Shown here piece by piece: positions 1 through 13,279 of a DNA stretch of 64,000 nucleotides (within the stretch, counting starts at the first letter, position 1; every line of letters starts with the position of its first letter). The stretch covers positions 18,486,428 to 18,550,427 of the forward strand of contig NC_082610.1 of the NCBI RefSeq assembly GCF_030936135.1. The letters are read 5' to 3'. Below the pieces are notes generated by a model. That model worked only from the letters and a program-made list of their open reading frames with translations, did no database searches and had not been told where the DNA came from. This stretch comes from Gavia stellata (taxonomy: Eukaryota > Chordata > Aves > Gaviiformes > Gaviidae). The position numbers and the translations under genes are program-made.

Positions 1-317
1 GAAAAGCCATCAGTAAGTTCAAACCTGCTTTTCTCATATTGCTTTTGGGGACCAAAGGGGGGGGGTGGCGGGGGGGGATATCTCTTTCCCTTCCTTCCAA
101 CGCATCGCGTCGGCTGGAGAAGCGGGCTGAAGAAGAAATTCAGCTGATTTAAAGGGACACGGAGATGATGGATGCGGAACACAGTTTTTCACCTCCCCGG
201 TACCCACCCCCCCCCCCCCAACCCGCGACCCCCGGGCAGAGGCGCGTCCCTGCGGGGTGGGGGGGGGCAGCAGCCAGCCGGAGCCGGCTCTCCCCGCGGG
301 CAGGTGGGCTCCCTCAC

Positions 318-376
318 CTGATGAGGTTCTGCAGGCCCTGTTTGCTGGAGTTCCTTCTCAGGATGGCGCTGGTCAT
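318..376 (-). CDS. LSP1: LSP1 first coding exon (short/mesenchymal-type N-terminus), partial gene
   Basis: LSP1 (lymphocyte-specific protein 1) is an F-actin-binding cytoskeletal phosphoprotein of leukocytes, with a mesenchymal isoform that differs only at the N-terminus. Read on the minus strand, the ATG at 376-374 opens MTSAILRRNSSKQGLQNLI. This is nearly identical to the start of the short human LSP1 isoform (MSSAILRRNSSKQGLQNL...). The exon ends at 318 on AG, followed by the donor GTGAGG at 317-312, so it stops in phase 2 and codon 20 (Arg) is split. The remaining exons, with the acidic and caldesmon-like parts, must lie left of position 1. The exon sits in a CpG- and GC-rich stretch that is probably its own promoter. 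The in-frame extension upstream of this Met is low-complexity Gly/Ala/Arg and is treated as 5' UTR. Confidence 0.87.
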
Positions 377-700
377 GGTGGCGGAGCAGCGGGCAGGGTC
401 CCGCCCGCCGCCCCCTTCCCCAGCGCCGCAGGCAGCCGCCCGCCCGCCCGCCCGCCCGGCGCTGCGCGCTCCCGCCGCCCCCTCTCCGCCTTCAGGAAGT
501 TCTGCAGCTGGTTTCCTTTTGTTTCTGCGAGCCCCCCCCTCCCCTCCCAGCTCCACACCCCCGGCCTGGCTCCTCCACCTCTACCTCCTCCTCCCCCTCC
601 TCCTCCTCCTCGTGGAAGTGTCACGGGAGAAGCTCCCGGAGCGCAGCCGGCGGCGGGTCCCGCGGCACAAAGCCCGGCGCTTCCCAGCGAGGGGGGCTTC
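377..700 (-). promoter_or_regulatory. LSP1: CpG-rich 5' UTR/promoter of the short LSP1 transcript
   Basis: This is GC-rich sequence directly upstream (minus strand) of the LSP1 Met exon, dense in CpG, with a CCCG tandem run at about 437-459 and several GC-box-like CCGCCC runs. No TATA box is visible at a fitting distance, as expected for a CpG-island promoter. The transcription start cannot be fixed from sequence. Beyond about 700 the DNA becomes a polypyrimidine-rich tract to about 830. Confidence 0.5.
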
Positions 701-1222
701 TCCCTCTCCCCCCTCTGCTTTAACCCTCCTTCATCTTCTCCAGCCCCCTCCTCCTTCCCTTATTCACTCCCCCACCCACCCCTCCCGCTATTCCTCCCCC
801 CCTTTTTTTCCACCTTTACCACTGTTTTCCTGATTACACAAAGCAACTCGGGAGCAGAAATCCAGGTTGGCAACTTCCACTCGGAAGGCTGTAAATCACT
901 CCCGGTCCATTCACAGCAGAAGTCTTCTGCGAAGGGCTCACCTCCAAACGCTCCCCGAACGCCCGGAGGTGAACCAAGAGCCAGGTTAATGCGAGAGGGG
1001 CTTTGTGCTGGGGAATGCCGCACCGGAGAAAAATGTTCTCCTGGGATGGAGACGGTAACTGGATTCTGGGGGAAGCCACTGGGCTGCAGTCCCAGGCAGG
1101 CGAGCAGCACGCCTTCTGCTCTCAAACTTCCCCATCACCTGCTCGAGTGACCGGCTGTCCCATGCCTCTGTTTCCCCAGCCATCAAATTGGGCAAGAGCA
1201 AAAAAAATCTGGTTTGTCTCCA

Positions 1223-1240
1223 TGAAACATTAATGTTTCA
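1223..1240. repeat. 18-bp perfect palindrome
   Basis: TGAAACATTAATGTTTCA equals its own reverse complement over all 18 bases. It contains inverted GAAAC half-sites around an ATTAAT core. It lies about 850 bp upstream of the short LSP1 exon. A dimeric transcription-factor site is possible but not shown. Confidence 0.7.
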
Positions 1241-4200
1241 GGAGATTAAAGAAACGCATGAGTGTTTGATGAAGGACTAACATTGCCGCCTGCTAAAACA
1301 AAATGCCCGTCTGCCATGCATTCAGATGACTGCTCTTCATGCTCCTGTGGGAGCAGTCTTGGGAAAAAAACAGTGATTTTTTTCCCTGACCTGCATCTCC
1401 TGGTCCACATGTGCCTTTTTTTGGGGAAGAGATCTTCTGCTATACCAAAGCAACAGGCACCTGGACTTGTACCTAACGAGTTCCAGCCCATCATGGTGCT
1501 CATGGCATGGCCTGCCCGTGTTCCCCTACGGTAGGTGGGAATATTCCCCTGGCTGTCTCCGAGACAGGAGGAGTATGATGGCACCACCCTGCTTAGACCC
1601 TCACTCACCGTCCTTCTGCTTTCAGTCCCTCTCATCTCATTTACATGTTTCCTTTCAATCACTTCTGCAGAAGCGTTTCTTGCCGCCTGGTAAGCTGAAA
1701 TGGGGAAGTTGCCCATGAAATACACCCAGAAATCTCAATGAAAAGGAAAGGCATTAAAGCCAGATCAGAAGGAAGTGCCTGCCCTCCTCCCCGCTGTCTC
1801 TTCATTTCAAAGCACTTTATTTTTTTCTGCAGGTATTTACTAAGCATCCCCTAGGTGATTAGGAACAACAACCAACCGCTAAGCACAGACATTGATGCTG
1901 GCCTCACTCTGTGGGCTGCTCAGATGCTGTCACACTGCCTTTTTTTCTTTCTAAATTTGGTAAGAAGGTGCAAGAGATCCACCACAAAAGGTCTCTGTTG
2001 CTGAAAAAGAGCCTGTCTCAGCCCTGCAAGTACTTACAGGAGTAATTGGGTATAAGCACATGAACCTCACCACACCTACAGGGTTTTCTTTTTGGAGAGA
2101 ATCGACCCAAACCTGCCAGCAGCTCCCATGGTCCGAGCCAGCCAAGGATGCAAGCCCGAGGAGCCCTGGCAGGCAGAGACGTAGCTAGCAGCCATGGGCC
2201 AGCAACAACTGGGGGCTGAATGAAATCACAGCAGCACTCTTATTTCAGGCAGAGATGCCGGGCAATCCGCAGGGAGCTGAGGAGGGGCAGAGAGGAATGC
2301 AGCCGCTGTCACCAGGAGAAGGCAGGAGCTTGCTGGGTGCGGGGAGGGGAAGAGGCGATGGCACACCACTACCTACCGGAGGTGAGATCCTCCGGGTAAA
2401 CAGGCAGAGGGAAAAGCTGTTGATTCCCCCAGCAAGATAGCCTTGCCTCCACACCCGGGTTCATCTCCTGGAGGATGCCAGTGCGAGCTCCTCCTCTTCC
2501 AAGCACTTGGCAGACTTCCACCCCAAGCCCAGGACTGACTGCCTCTCAGAGATGGGGGCCTTCATTGAACAGGGCTGACAAAACCCATGTTTGGATGATG
2601 AAATCCAGGACCAGAGAGAGGTCGTGACATTACCTTTTACTGGTCTAAGGTGCTAAGATCATTTGGAAACACCAGAAGTGAAGCGGTGAGGAAAGGGGTC
2701 CCTACATGGCAACAGGCAGCAGGCTGAGCTCTGCATTGCTCCTGGGGAGAGAAATTCCCGGTACTGAACTCCGCCTGGAAAATCCTCCTGCCTTCACAAG
2801 GTGTCTGTGCTGCTCGACCTCTGGGGAAGGTTTCCTGCCCTTCTCCCTGGCTTTCATCTTTGAGAAAGAGAGCAGATATATGAAAACTCACCCTTCCTCC
2901 AGCATCAGCAGGGTCCTGCAGGACCACAGGGAGAGGAGAGAAGAGCAGGACCCTGTTTCTAAACTCACAGCTTGCAAGAAGGGAGGGAACTGTGCACTGA
3001 CATGGACAGGGTCACTATCCCCATCTCCCTGGGGCAGGGCGCATGTAAACCCACTATTCAAAAGCACAAAGGCTGGGCCTAAGGGACCACGGAGAAAGAG
3101 AAATCCCACACCATCGCTCAGCAGAACGGAGGCGCCTTCTGTCCCCTCTCCTCCCTCGCTTGCTGCCGAGCCCAGGTGCATCAGTCTGAGTCATACCATG
3201 TATCCAAGAACAGTAAGGTCAGCATCAGTCCCACAGCTGCTCGTATCCTTTCACAGAAACAAACCTCCTGGTCCCCCCAGGAAGCGGGTAGGAGTACAAC
3301 AGACACAGGAAGAAAAACAAAGAATTAATTCATCTGTTATTTTTTGGCACGGTTTAAGCTAGGAGAACCACCATAAATCACTGCAGCAAAACCGCACCCC
3401 ACTACAGGAGCAGGGATGCCTGGAGCACCCAGAAACACGCTGCAGGGCACCGGAGAGCTTCCCAGAGCTCTTCCCAGCAGCAGGGGAAGCAGAGAAGGTG
3501 AGACGCCGGGTGGGAGCGAGCCTGGCTCCATCACTGCAGGAAGGAGGGCGGGAGTCCCAGAGAGATAGGGCCGCACCAGTTCCCGTTAATTACACAATCA
3601 CTCTGCTATGTAGGACTAGTTGCAAAATCAGTTGGAGGCTAACACATGGTCTAGGAAGAAAAGAAACAAAAAGACTCTAGTCCTGCTAGCAAAGAAATGC
3701 AGCCCAAGCAATTTTCTCCGATATTGCTGGGATGCATAGCACTGTCAGCGTAAGCCCCAACGTACAGTCGCTTCGAGGGCCAGTCCTTTCTAGCTGCCAT
3801 CAGCTGCCAGCATGGTTTCCAGAGGTCCATGCCTGCATGTCAGTGGTGGGATCCCACCCAGAGAAGATGTTCTCGCAGGAACAGCCTCACGTCTTCAGCA
3901 AGGACTAAGCAGTCCTGTCTCAGTCGGAGACCCTGCACTTCCACCAGCAGTCCCCCTAGGACAATGGAGTAGATGGGTCTCTCTTTTGCCTTCTAAGTGA
4001 TTTATCCTTCCCTCTGCCGTCCCAAACCTCTCTCCCTATCCCGACACCTCCCCAGCCTCACTTCACCATGCACGTGCAACCCCCACTTTGAAGAAGGCCA
4101 CAGCAGTTGGTACGTCAGCTGTGTAGATGGCGTGGCTGACACATTAGCCTGATGGGTAGGGTTTGCCCGTCTCACCTTCATCCCTAAATCCCAGTTAGCT

Positions 4201-5078
4201 CAGTCCGGCTTACTCTGCCAGCACTCACTTTTGGGCAGCCAAATACAGAGGCCAAAACAGGCAGCCGGAGATAATCCCAAGGAAACAGGGTGTCTAACAG
4301 CCAAAAGCAGCACATTGTCTCCTTCACACCAGAACAGCTCGTTACAGGCTCCAGAAGTGTGCTGTCAGGAGGGCAGGGCATCTCATCGGTGCAATTAACT
4401 CAGGGTGCAGGGGAAGGAGTCCGGTTCCAACGACGCTCCCTGGCAAGCCTTCCTCTGCCCTGGCCATGAGTCAGGAGGGAACGTTCCCAAGCCAACGCGT
4501 GACCCCATGGATGTTCAGGGAGGGGGTGCTGTAGGCGGGAGCTGTCTTGGCTCGGAGCTTTTGCCTGGCCCACGCGCTCAGAGGAGCACCATGAAGAACA
4601 TGTATAATCGTGGGCTGGGTCCAAAGAGTCAACAAACACCGTGTCATACTAAGTCTGAAGTACTTGGCTTGGGATCAATGATGACTTTCTTCCCATGACA
4701 TCCAAAGAGGCAGAAATGAGAGGGAGAGGAAGCCAGGTCTAGAAGAAGCATCCCTCTTCCTCTGCCCCAGTGCTACCCCTCACCCCCACGCAGAATGGAG
4801 GAGGAACCCTCCCTGTGGGGCATTTCATGGGTACATCCATAAACCTAAAATTCCAAGAGTTTGCTTCATCTCCCGGTGAGAGGGGAGACGCAAGCTTACA
4901 AGCCTTGTAAGAGAATGCTTTTGCTCCAGCGGTTTATACGAACAAGGACAGAGGATGAGGGGACCGAGGGAGAAGGAACTAAAAGGAACATGTGAAAGCT
5001 GGATTGAAAAAAGGGGGAGGAGGGAAGCAAAGAGAGGTGGTGTAAGCATTAACCGGGCAGCCCAGCATGGTTAAAGGA

Positions 5079-5215
5079 GATCAGAGCCCCTGTTGCGCTA
5101 GGTGCTGCGCAAACAGGGAGATACCACTTGAGCCACTGCAGTGAGCTGCCACCCGGGTTTTACAGACCGGGGCCAAGGCCAAGTGACTCAGCCAAGCCCT
5201 GGAGGAGTGCAGCTG
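5079..5215 (+). repeat. Degenerate MIR-like/CORE-SINE relic
   Basis: The stretch has two landmarks of an ancient amniote SINE-type repeat in the expected order. The first resembles 'gagccc..ttgtgctaggtgctg..caaaca' (about 5092-5116). The second is a 'ttttacag..gg..aagtgactcagccaag' segment (about 5157-5196), which recalls the MIR core ending 'aagtgacttgcccaagg'. Both are heavily diverged, so the copy is old. Borders are approximate and the family name is from memory of consensus motifs. Confidence 0.4.
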
Positions 5216-7789
5216 GTCCAGCACGTCGAGCCAACGTGGTTACGGCAGTGTGCACCATATCTATATATTAGGTTAAATCAACAAAGCCATTGGGAAAGAG
5301 ACAGGAAGACAAAACAATGGCTGCAGATAAGACACTCCCAGCCCACGCAGGAGGGTCATTACAGGACAAGAGGAGAACTATTGGCCCCAAGGAGACCGGC
5401 TCCATCTCTTTGGGATGCCTCTCCACTGCAGGGCCAAGAAGCAGGACAAAGGACTCCAGCCGGGATGAATAAGCCATAGGCAACTGCTGCCAAGGGGTTG
5501 TCCTCCCACCGGTAGACGCCGTAGGAAATGTCTAAAAAAGGCCTTCTTCCAGCATCACATTGCCTTGTCACTAGTCTTTGCTCACCGAGGTTTGGAAAGC
5601 TGCTGAATGAATTTGAACTTTGAACGTCCATTTAAAATAAATGGAGTGGCCTTTGCTTTGGCTAGGTGGATTAGACGGACACTGGGCAGCTGAAGACACC
5701 GTCAGAGATCTCCCGTGTTTAGCATAAGAGGGGTGCAACCCGTAATAGAGGCACCACCTTCTTTCACCAAGTGGCATCTGTGTGATGTGCTTAAGCATCA
5801 CCCAAATTTTGTTGATAGGCTTGTAGCAGCTTGTACTGCTGTGTGAGTACAGCCCTGTGCCCAAGCCATGCTGCTCAGCTGACCAGCACAGCACAGCTTT
5901 CAAGAAGTGAAATACAGCTTCTGCCTGATATAAACTTATTAGCTCATCTGCAGCTGGCTCGAGGCTCTGATGTAGCACCGCATTGTGCAACACAAGTAGT
6001 TTTAGCAACCATTAATCCCTGCCTCACACTGCCAGGCTGGTTACTCCAGCTGGGGTCAGGGTAGACTCATGGATAAGAAGGAACCCCCAAGCATCATCTG
6101 ATGGTTCCTGCTTCCAAGCTATACCCTCACTTCAAGCTGCACCTTGTCCTGGGGAAAGGCATCAAATCTTAGCTTGGAAATATCCACCCACGCCTCCCTC
6201 ACCGAGCTGGGCAAAAGATGGGAGCTGTTATGGAAGGGCAGGCAAAAGTATCATCACGTATCCAAAAAGCCTGAAGACCAACACACGCCTCTGCCAAGCG
6301 GGAGGATAGTCATTAATGCTCAAAGTGAGGTCCAACAAAAAGTTAAGATGAGCTTTTCTGCACAAGGGGCGGCTAAGGCTGTATGGAGGAAGACAGCAAC
6401 TGGAGCGGAGAAGCAGCAGAAGAGGCAAATGCCACCCCAAGGAAGGAGAATCCCCACCAGAGCAGGGGTGTACAGCCTGTATATCACATTAGTCTGTCCT
6501 TGAGGACGGCTCAGCTCAGACACACTGCTGTCAGCTCCTGTTACGTGAAGCTAAATGACAACTGCAAGGAGGCACTTATTTTAAGAGGAAATAATTATTG
6601 CCATCAATTTTATAGGGGGAGAACTTTGCCCCTCCCAAAGGGCTGGCAGTCGTGATTGTTTGGGGTCTGTCAATAGTTCAGGGTTTGTCGATGCTAATGG
6701 CTCTGGAGCAAGCTTTCACTGGAAAGGAAACTGCTTTTGCAGCAGAAAAGCACATGCATGCACAAGCACAGAAGAAGAGATCATATTTTCCTAACCGTCT
6801 GGCAAGGGCTTGATAAAAGGCATTGCACATGCTGTCTATTTAGCTGCAGCAAGCAAGAGATACCTAGAGCTGGGAGAGAGGCTTCTTGGTAATGCAGAAT
6901 TAATCCCTAGCAAAGGATCTATTTTCAAAATGAGCATGTAAGCGAAAGAACCAAAGACTTGCAGCTGATGCAAACTGGCACAGCTATATGGCAGACAGTG
7001 GGATGGTGCTGATGTACACTAGCAAAAGCATTTGGGCCTACACATCCGTGCAATGGCAAGAGAAATCCAAATAAACTGAGCTCCAAATAAACCAAGTCTT
7101 GCACATCTCAGACCAGTTGCTCCCAGGTGGCTCCAAGTTTTTAGACCACTGGGTGCAAGTCACCAATCAAGCTAATAATAGATGCCCACTGACTGCCATT
7201 TCCATTCATTAATAAATCCAGCTGGGTTTCCTCGTGTATTTTCCTCTTTACCCATGTATTCCCTGGACAGTTATCAGACACACCAGGCTGGTATGAACCA
7301 CCACTGTTCCTCTGAGATAGGGTGAACCCGAGTAGCTCCTGGGTTTTCACACTCACCCCGTATGACTCAAGACGGAGTTATCAGCATCAGCACTGCTGCC
7401 AGCCCCAGCAGCCCATCCCAGGAGTGACTTGTTTAAAGTAGCAAATAAGAGAAGATATATCGTCCTGCCTTGCTGCAAATTCTCCTGCGGAGGATGGGGG
7501 CTGCCAGCCTCCCTGCTCAGGCATTGCACGAGCAGCGGTGGAGCTCCCAGAAAGCCACTGCAGACCTGCCCGTGAGAAAGACAACTCCAAGTGCCGAAAC
7601 CTGGGATTAAGACACTCCAGTGTCTGCCTCACACATCTGGTGTGTGTTAGGACGGATACACTGGCAAAGAAAACACACACGGGCTCCAAGCCGGGGATGA
7701 TTAACCCATTTGTGACTGAGCCTCTGTAGAGCACCCGGGCAGGCTGAGGACTGCGAGATACCTGGCCAAGCCTCAGGGGAGCTCGGCTC

Positions 7790-7960
7790 AAATCTCAGCA
7801 GTGGACTGTGCTTCCTAGGTGATACTGGGAAATCAGGGACCAATTCAGGTGCCTAAACATAGATGTCAAGTGCCACTGAGGATGCCTAGGGTTACCTAAG
7901 TGACCTGCCAAAGCCTGGCAGATGTCACGTGGGTCCAATAGGAAACCACATCTTCTGGGT
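7790..7960. repeat. Possible old interspersed repeat fragment
   Basis: Phrases such as 'caggtgcctaaa' and 'gatgcctagggttacctaagtgacctgcc' resemble widespread degenerate repeats of archosaur and turtle genomes that are rich in 'aggtgcctaa'. The match is short and diverged, and the borders are guesses. Confidence 0.2.
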
Positions 7961-10900
7961 ACCCGATCCACAGTGGGCAAGTCCTACGGTTAGGGCATCT
8001 CTTCCCCTTCCTAAACACCTCAATCTCAGTTTTCTGGCCTTGCAGTAGAGATAATCTGTCCTTTTTGCCCTGAGGGAGGAGGCCACTGGGATAGCCACAG
8101 AGCACCCACCACGGTGACACCCTGACCTTGGTTGGGCACTGTAGGTGCTGCTCTAGTACCGATCATGCTGCAGTCATGCCATGCAGGACAGCTGCCTTCC
8201 CAGCATGTGCAGCACCTCCTAGGACATATTTTTGACCCATATACCTGATGACCATGATCCAGAGCACAACCTAGGTAAAGAGGCCCCTTAGGCCCTATCA
8301 TACAAATACACCCCTCTGTCTTCTTTTCATTGATGTATATCCTCAAGCTTTCTCGTTATGAAGGACTTGAGAACAGAGCCATCTCATGAGAACCCATTCC
8401 TCATGCTTTTGGCTTCAAAGGATGCCAAAGCACCTCCTCAGTGAGCCCAAAGACTCAGCCTGATGAGGAGTTTCTTGGACTCATGTTAAGGGAACGGGAA
8501 CTGGAGCTGCAGGAGGTCAAAGCTCCCGCGCAAGCTTGGGCAGAGCAGAGCCCTCCCTCGCCTGCGCCGGGCGAGCGGGCACCGTCCTTCCCAGACAGGT
8601 TCGCGTAGCCGGGCTGTACCGGGAGGGTTGCACGTGGAGGATGAAGTGAGGGCAGCAAATTCTTGCAGTGTTTCCCCTGAGGACCACAGCAGGTTTGCAC
8701 TGTCTGTCGAAGCCAGATTACAGTCCCAGGAGCCTGGCAGCCACCAATTCCCCCTGGAGCCTGGGTAATGACTTTCTTTGGGCCAGGACTCCCACCCCCG
8801 CAAAGAAAAAGCTGTTCCCGACAAAAACGCCGCACCGTCGAGGCCTCAGAGCATCTCCCCGCCAGGCGGTCTGCCCAGATGCAAGTCAGTGTCCCGACGG
8901 AGGCAGCAGCCAGGCTGGATAAGTGGCTAGCTGGGAGCAAGCCCAGCTCTGGGGAGAGCAGGGAGGCAGCCAGGAGCCCGCTCAGCCGCCGCGCAGACCC
9001 CGCAGCCGGGCGCGTGGGTCACGGGGGTGATGGCTGTGAGGGGGGTTGCAGGCAGAGCATGGGCCAGGGCTGGGTTAGCAGGGTCAGAGCAGAGGGGCCC
9101 AGGATCCCCAGGGTAAGCCGAGGTTAACCATTTCACTGCCATGGAGCCAGCCGTGATACCTTCTACCCTCCAGTTACTGCTAGGAAAAGGGCTTTCGGAT
9201 TTTGGAAAAGGCCTGAAACCCCCTGAAGCAGCACACCATACAAAATCCACATGTCCAGAGAGAACACCCAGAGCAGGGCGGGGGTGGAAAAAACTCCCCC
9301 TTTCCTCCCTCCTTCCCAAACCATTCCTCCACACACCTTGCACATCTCTAGGCTTAACTCAGCCCTGCCCATGGGGCAGCACCCATCCTCTTTCAGCTGC
9401 AACAAACCTGGGAAAGCCCATGCGGCTTAACCCCTGTGGGCAACACGGCTGCAAACAGACCCTGAGCTGTCCCCACTCTCCGTTCCAAGGCCAGGACACC
9501 ACCCTGTCCCAAAGTGCCATCGTATCCCCTGACAGCAGCTCTCCCTTGGAGACGTTTCCACCCTGGGCAATGCCCGCTTGCTCCATGGAAGTGGTAGAGC
9601 CCTGCCATGCCCCAAAACTCTGCCTGGACATATCCATTTTCCTCATTGCTGCAGGTTTATTGGTGCTGTCAGACAAATCCAGCCGAGCAGAGCTCGCCCC
9701 CTCGTGGGGTGCGGCCAGGGGATGCCTGGGCGCCCCACAACCAGAGGGGTTGGGTGCCCCGGGGGTGCAGGCTGGGCTGTGCCTCTGCCCCCCTTCCTCC
9801 AGAGGAGCAGGAGCCCCAGCACCAGCTCAACCAGCAGAAATGCTTTTTCACCCCACCCCAGCAATGCTGGTCTGGCAAAACCAACTCTTAGCAGCCCCCA
9901 GAATGGTCCCTGGGACCTTTCTCACAGCCAGGTCTCTCCAAAATCCAGGGGCAAAGGGATTCCCACAGGCTTCAGAGCCAGACTTCACCCCGAGATTTTT
10001 AAAACAGCCAGCCCCTCCAGCCAGCAGAGAGTCTTCTGGGCTTTAAAAAAAGTAAAATTCAAATAAAGGCTGCTGGGCAATCCCCTACTTTAACACAAGC
10101 CTCGAAACCATAGCTTTACACTGCAAAATAAGCTCAGAGGTGAGGCAAGGCAAGCCAAGCTTTTTTTTTTGCAAGGAGAAAGGGGCAGTGAAGGCACCTG
10201 ATAGCTCCCTATAATTAGAGACGGTTCCTTATCTCTAATGCCACTGCCAGGGCACCTATATCCAATTTGGAAATACAAAAGTATTGCCCAGCTTCATTAA
10301 ATTATCCATCTGGCCCTCCCCTGTTAATTTCCCTACTATTTTTCCACTTTAATGAGCCCAGCTGGGTCAAACTGCGACCAGTCACTCCCAAACAGGGATC
10401 AGCCATCTCTCCCTCCCTCCCCCAAGGAATCCGGTGTGCCGAGGGGTCCAAAGACTCTCCACATATCAATTTTCCCAGACAACCTTCTTCCAACCACGGG
10501 TATACTTAGCAACAGCAGTCATCCTAGCAAGGGCCCTCGAGACTCCTCTAAGGATCTGGAGAATTCAAGACAGCTGGGGACAGACGTGGCAAAAGCCTGG
10601 GGCTTGCGAGTGCAGCAGAGCCTCTCCCCAGGAGGTGACCATACATGGGCTGCCAAGGGCTCCCTGAAGCTCCCGGGGTGGGAAGCCCCAGAAGGAAGGA
10701 GGTGGGGGAATTTGGAAGAAGCCAATTTCTCATTTCAGACCCCATAGGCGAGAGAAACCTGCCTCGTGAGCCACGCTCCCGCTCAGGTGCAAATATCCTG
10801 CAGAGCACAGCCCATGCCGTAGGGATGTGCACAGCCATGGGTGTAGCAACTAAGGTCAGGGGCTGCCTGAAGCCTCCAGAGCCTTATGGAGGGTGCTCTG

Positions 10901-13199
10901 AATAACAGTCCCAATACATATTGGGTTATTTAGCCCTGCTGTAAGGCAGGCTTCGCCCACACCTCGGGCTCCCAGCCTCCTACTGTCAAGGCAGGAGGGT
11001 TGGCTCCTTCATCCTGCACCGTGTTGTCCCATCAGGGCAAGACAACCCAAGCAGTCACCTCCCCAGAGCTCACCCCAGCTTCTCGCTTCTTTTGGGAAGG
11101 CTTCACATCAGGCTTGCAACTGCAGTGGTTTCATATATAGCAATTGCAGTTCATGGAAGAGAGCGTAAGACCAGTTTGGTTTAGGTGGTGGTACATGGGC
11201 ATCAGCAAGACTTTGCCAGCGTGTCCCCATTTGTGTGGGGAAACAGAGTACGGTATGTCCAAATTAAGATTTCTAGGGCATTTTCTAATGCAAGCTTCTC
11301 TTCTATATACACTGGCCACAGCTAAATAGATACAGTTCATTGTTTACGCAAAGCCAGCACCGTTTTTCTCCCCATATCTCCTTGCTGTGCTTTTACACCA
11401 GGGAGCATTGGGACTTGCTTTCCTGGCAGCTCCATCACAAGCCTCGCTGCTCATATCTCCAGCACGCCTTAAGCTGTCTTAGGAGCACTGTCCTGACTTC
11501 ATCCATACACAAGTCGGCTTGAAAAGAGCTTTATCTTCAGGGAGAGGAGATCAGAGGGCTGAGCTAGCCACAGGGTGAGAAAAGGTAGCCCCAAACAGCA
11601 AGCAAACACTTCCTTCCTCCATTTTAGGAGTGGAAATCACCAGAGCCTAGCAAGCATTTGAACAGCACAAGTGAAAACCAGAGTTTAGAACTGCACATGA
11701 AACCATTGCACAAGTTGGGAGGGAAAGTAACTCTCCATATTTTCAAAGCAAAAAGGAAGTTACTTTTTCTCGCTACTTCTTTTCCATCGAATGTCATAAT
11801 TCATTAAAATTCCAAAATGCAGCTAGGGAGGAAGGGTTGTGCCACCCTGCCATCAGTATTCATACACACATTTTTTAAACAAGTTTCTGAAGGCTGCAAG
11901 GTTTGGAGTGGTACAGACCAGACCCCTCCAGACAGCCTCTTATTTAGCTGAAACTCCAGCGGGAAACAGAGAAGGGAACAAGCTGACCCTGCCTCACCGG
12001 CAGCCCCCACCGCCTCGCCCCGGCTGCGCCGATGTACCTGCGCCCGCCGCAGCGAGAGGGGAGCGGGGAGGCTCAATTGCCTTGGGCAGCCCCCAGCATC
12101 TGCTCCTTCCTCCTGCAAGGTGAGCCGAGCCTGTGGTGGAGGCATGGCCAGACTGGAGCGATACTGGGAATCCCAGAGACCAGGCTGAGAAACCCCGCCG
12201 CTCCCCCAGCAGCCAAGGCTTCCCCTTCGTTTCAGCAGAGAGTCATGCATGGAGCCTTCCAGCGCCTTTTGAAGCTTCCAGTCAAGCCTTCAGCCAAGGC
12301 TAATTGCTGTCAGGTGTCAGCCAAAACACTTGCTGCAACCATTAGTGACAGGAGATGACACACCTTTCTCCTCTCATTGTCACTCAAGGGTTTTTTTTTT
12401 CCTATCAACAATAACTGCCTGGCTTTCAGAAGCCTTGGGGAGAAATGCTAATGCAAGCTTTGAAGCTGGAGGCGAAAAATCAGGCAACACCCCAAGCTCC
12501 CTGGATGCTCAGCCTGAATCCAGTCCAAATCTGAGTACTTCTGGGTGATATACCTCAGCCGAGCTTATCACTGTCTGCCTCTACCACAGACAGATGTGGT
12601 CTCTGCTACGGGTCCGTCTCCTTTTAACCCCCATGCAAAGCTGTCCGCATAGGAGCAAGCAGACCCCAAATTTTTCAGTCTCTGCTGATAAAACAACAAA
12701 GCAGAGTGGAGGCACAGGAAGATGTATAACCTTACAGCAACTAGCTTGAAACATTGCCAGGTTAATTCGGTTAGAGGCACGGCAAGAAATCAGATGTGCC
12801 CAGCGATTGCTGCAAGGAGAGGAGGCAGCTGATCCCCACCCACTGGTCCTAAAGATGGGGCTGATTTCAACTGCGGAGCAGGTCCAGGTTGCCAGACCCC
12901 TTGCTGAGCTTGCCTACTGCTGGAGCTGTGGTTGCCCACTTGATCAAACCAAAAAAACTTTTCAAAGACTTTGAAGTTCAAAGAAGACGAGACCTTTAGG
13001 AAGTCTAAGTCTCTCCCTAGCTGGAGGAGATTGTCAAAAGCCTGCCAGAGCATCTGGCCCATTTCAGCCTCATGGGTCAACATCGTTTTGGCCGCGCATC
13101 CTCCTTTCCCACCATCACCCCTCCCCGTTTCCCAGCCTCCCAGTTTCCCTGGACTGGAAGGCAGCCGTGGCGTTGGGGTACCCAGTCGCCATGCCTCAC

Positions 13200-13279
13200 C
13201 TCTCGCTCTCCCCAGAGGATTCATCTCCCACTCGGTTGACACCTTCTGCACCCTCCTGGCACCCCTCCGAGTCTGACAT
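13200..13279 (-). CDS. LSP1: Candidate alternative first coding exon of LSP1 (acidic N-terminus)
   Basis: On the minus strand an ATG at 13279-13277 (context GAAGATGT) opens MSDSEGCQEG, then AEGVNRVGDESSGESE. After 26 codons plus AG there is a strong donor GTGAGG at 13199-13194. The exon therefore ends in phase 2 on AG, exactly like the conserved LSP1 exon at 318-376, so both could splice to the same exon 2 and both restore an Arg codon. Human LSP1 likewise has a long form starting from a distant upstream exon that encodes a short acidic peptide. Upstream of this ATG the DNA is CpG-rich (13280-13380) with an ETS-like CCGGAAGC, which suits a leukocyte promoter. Its assignment to LSP1 is inference from phase, strand, position and composition. 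It could instead be the start of an unknown gene. Confidence 0.5.

Larger units (their letters stand above)
700..13199 (-). other. LSP1 intron 1 / upstream region, no further exon recognised
   Basis: If 13200-13279 is an LSP1 first exon, these 12.5 kb are its first intron and also the 5' flank of the exon at 318-376. Open frames here are short and non-repetitive, and none shows a recognisable protein. The stretch holds a pyrimidine tract (about 740-830), an 18-bp perfect palindrome (1223-1240), two degenerate ancient repeats (about 5079-5215 and 7790-7960), and two CpG-richer patches near 8520-9010 and 12000-12065 that could be regulatory. I see nothing else. Confidence 0.5.

Noticed and set aside
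165-1150. Plus-strand frames of 222 and 297 codons at the left edge
   Set aside because: Products of CpG- and pyrimidine-rich composition opposite the LSP1 promoter; no recognisable protein.
10211-10240. Small hairpin ATTAGAGA / TCTCTAAT
   Set aside because: An 8-bp stem with a 10-base loop is too short and too common to call a microRNA or regulatory element.
12790-13200. Minus-strand frame continuing past the LSP1 upstream exon (AEMGQMLWQAFDNLLQLG...)
   Set aside because: Looks helical, but it lies beyond the strong donor of the candidate exon and in a different frame from the MSDSEG start; most likely intron.
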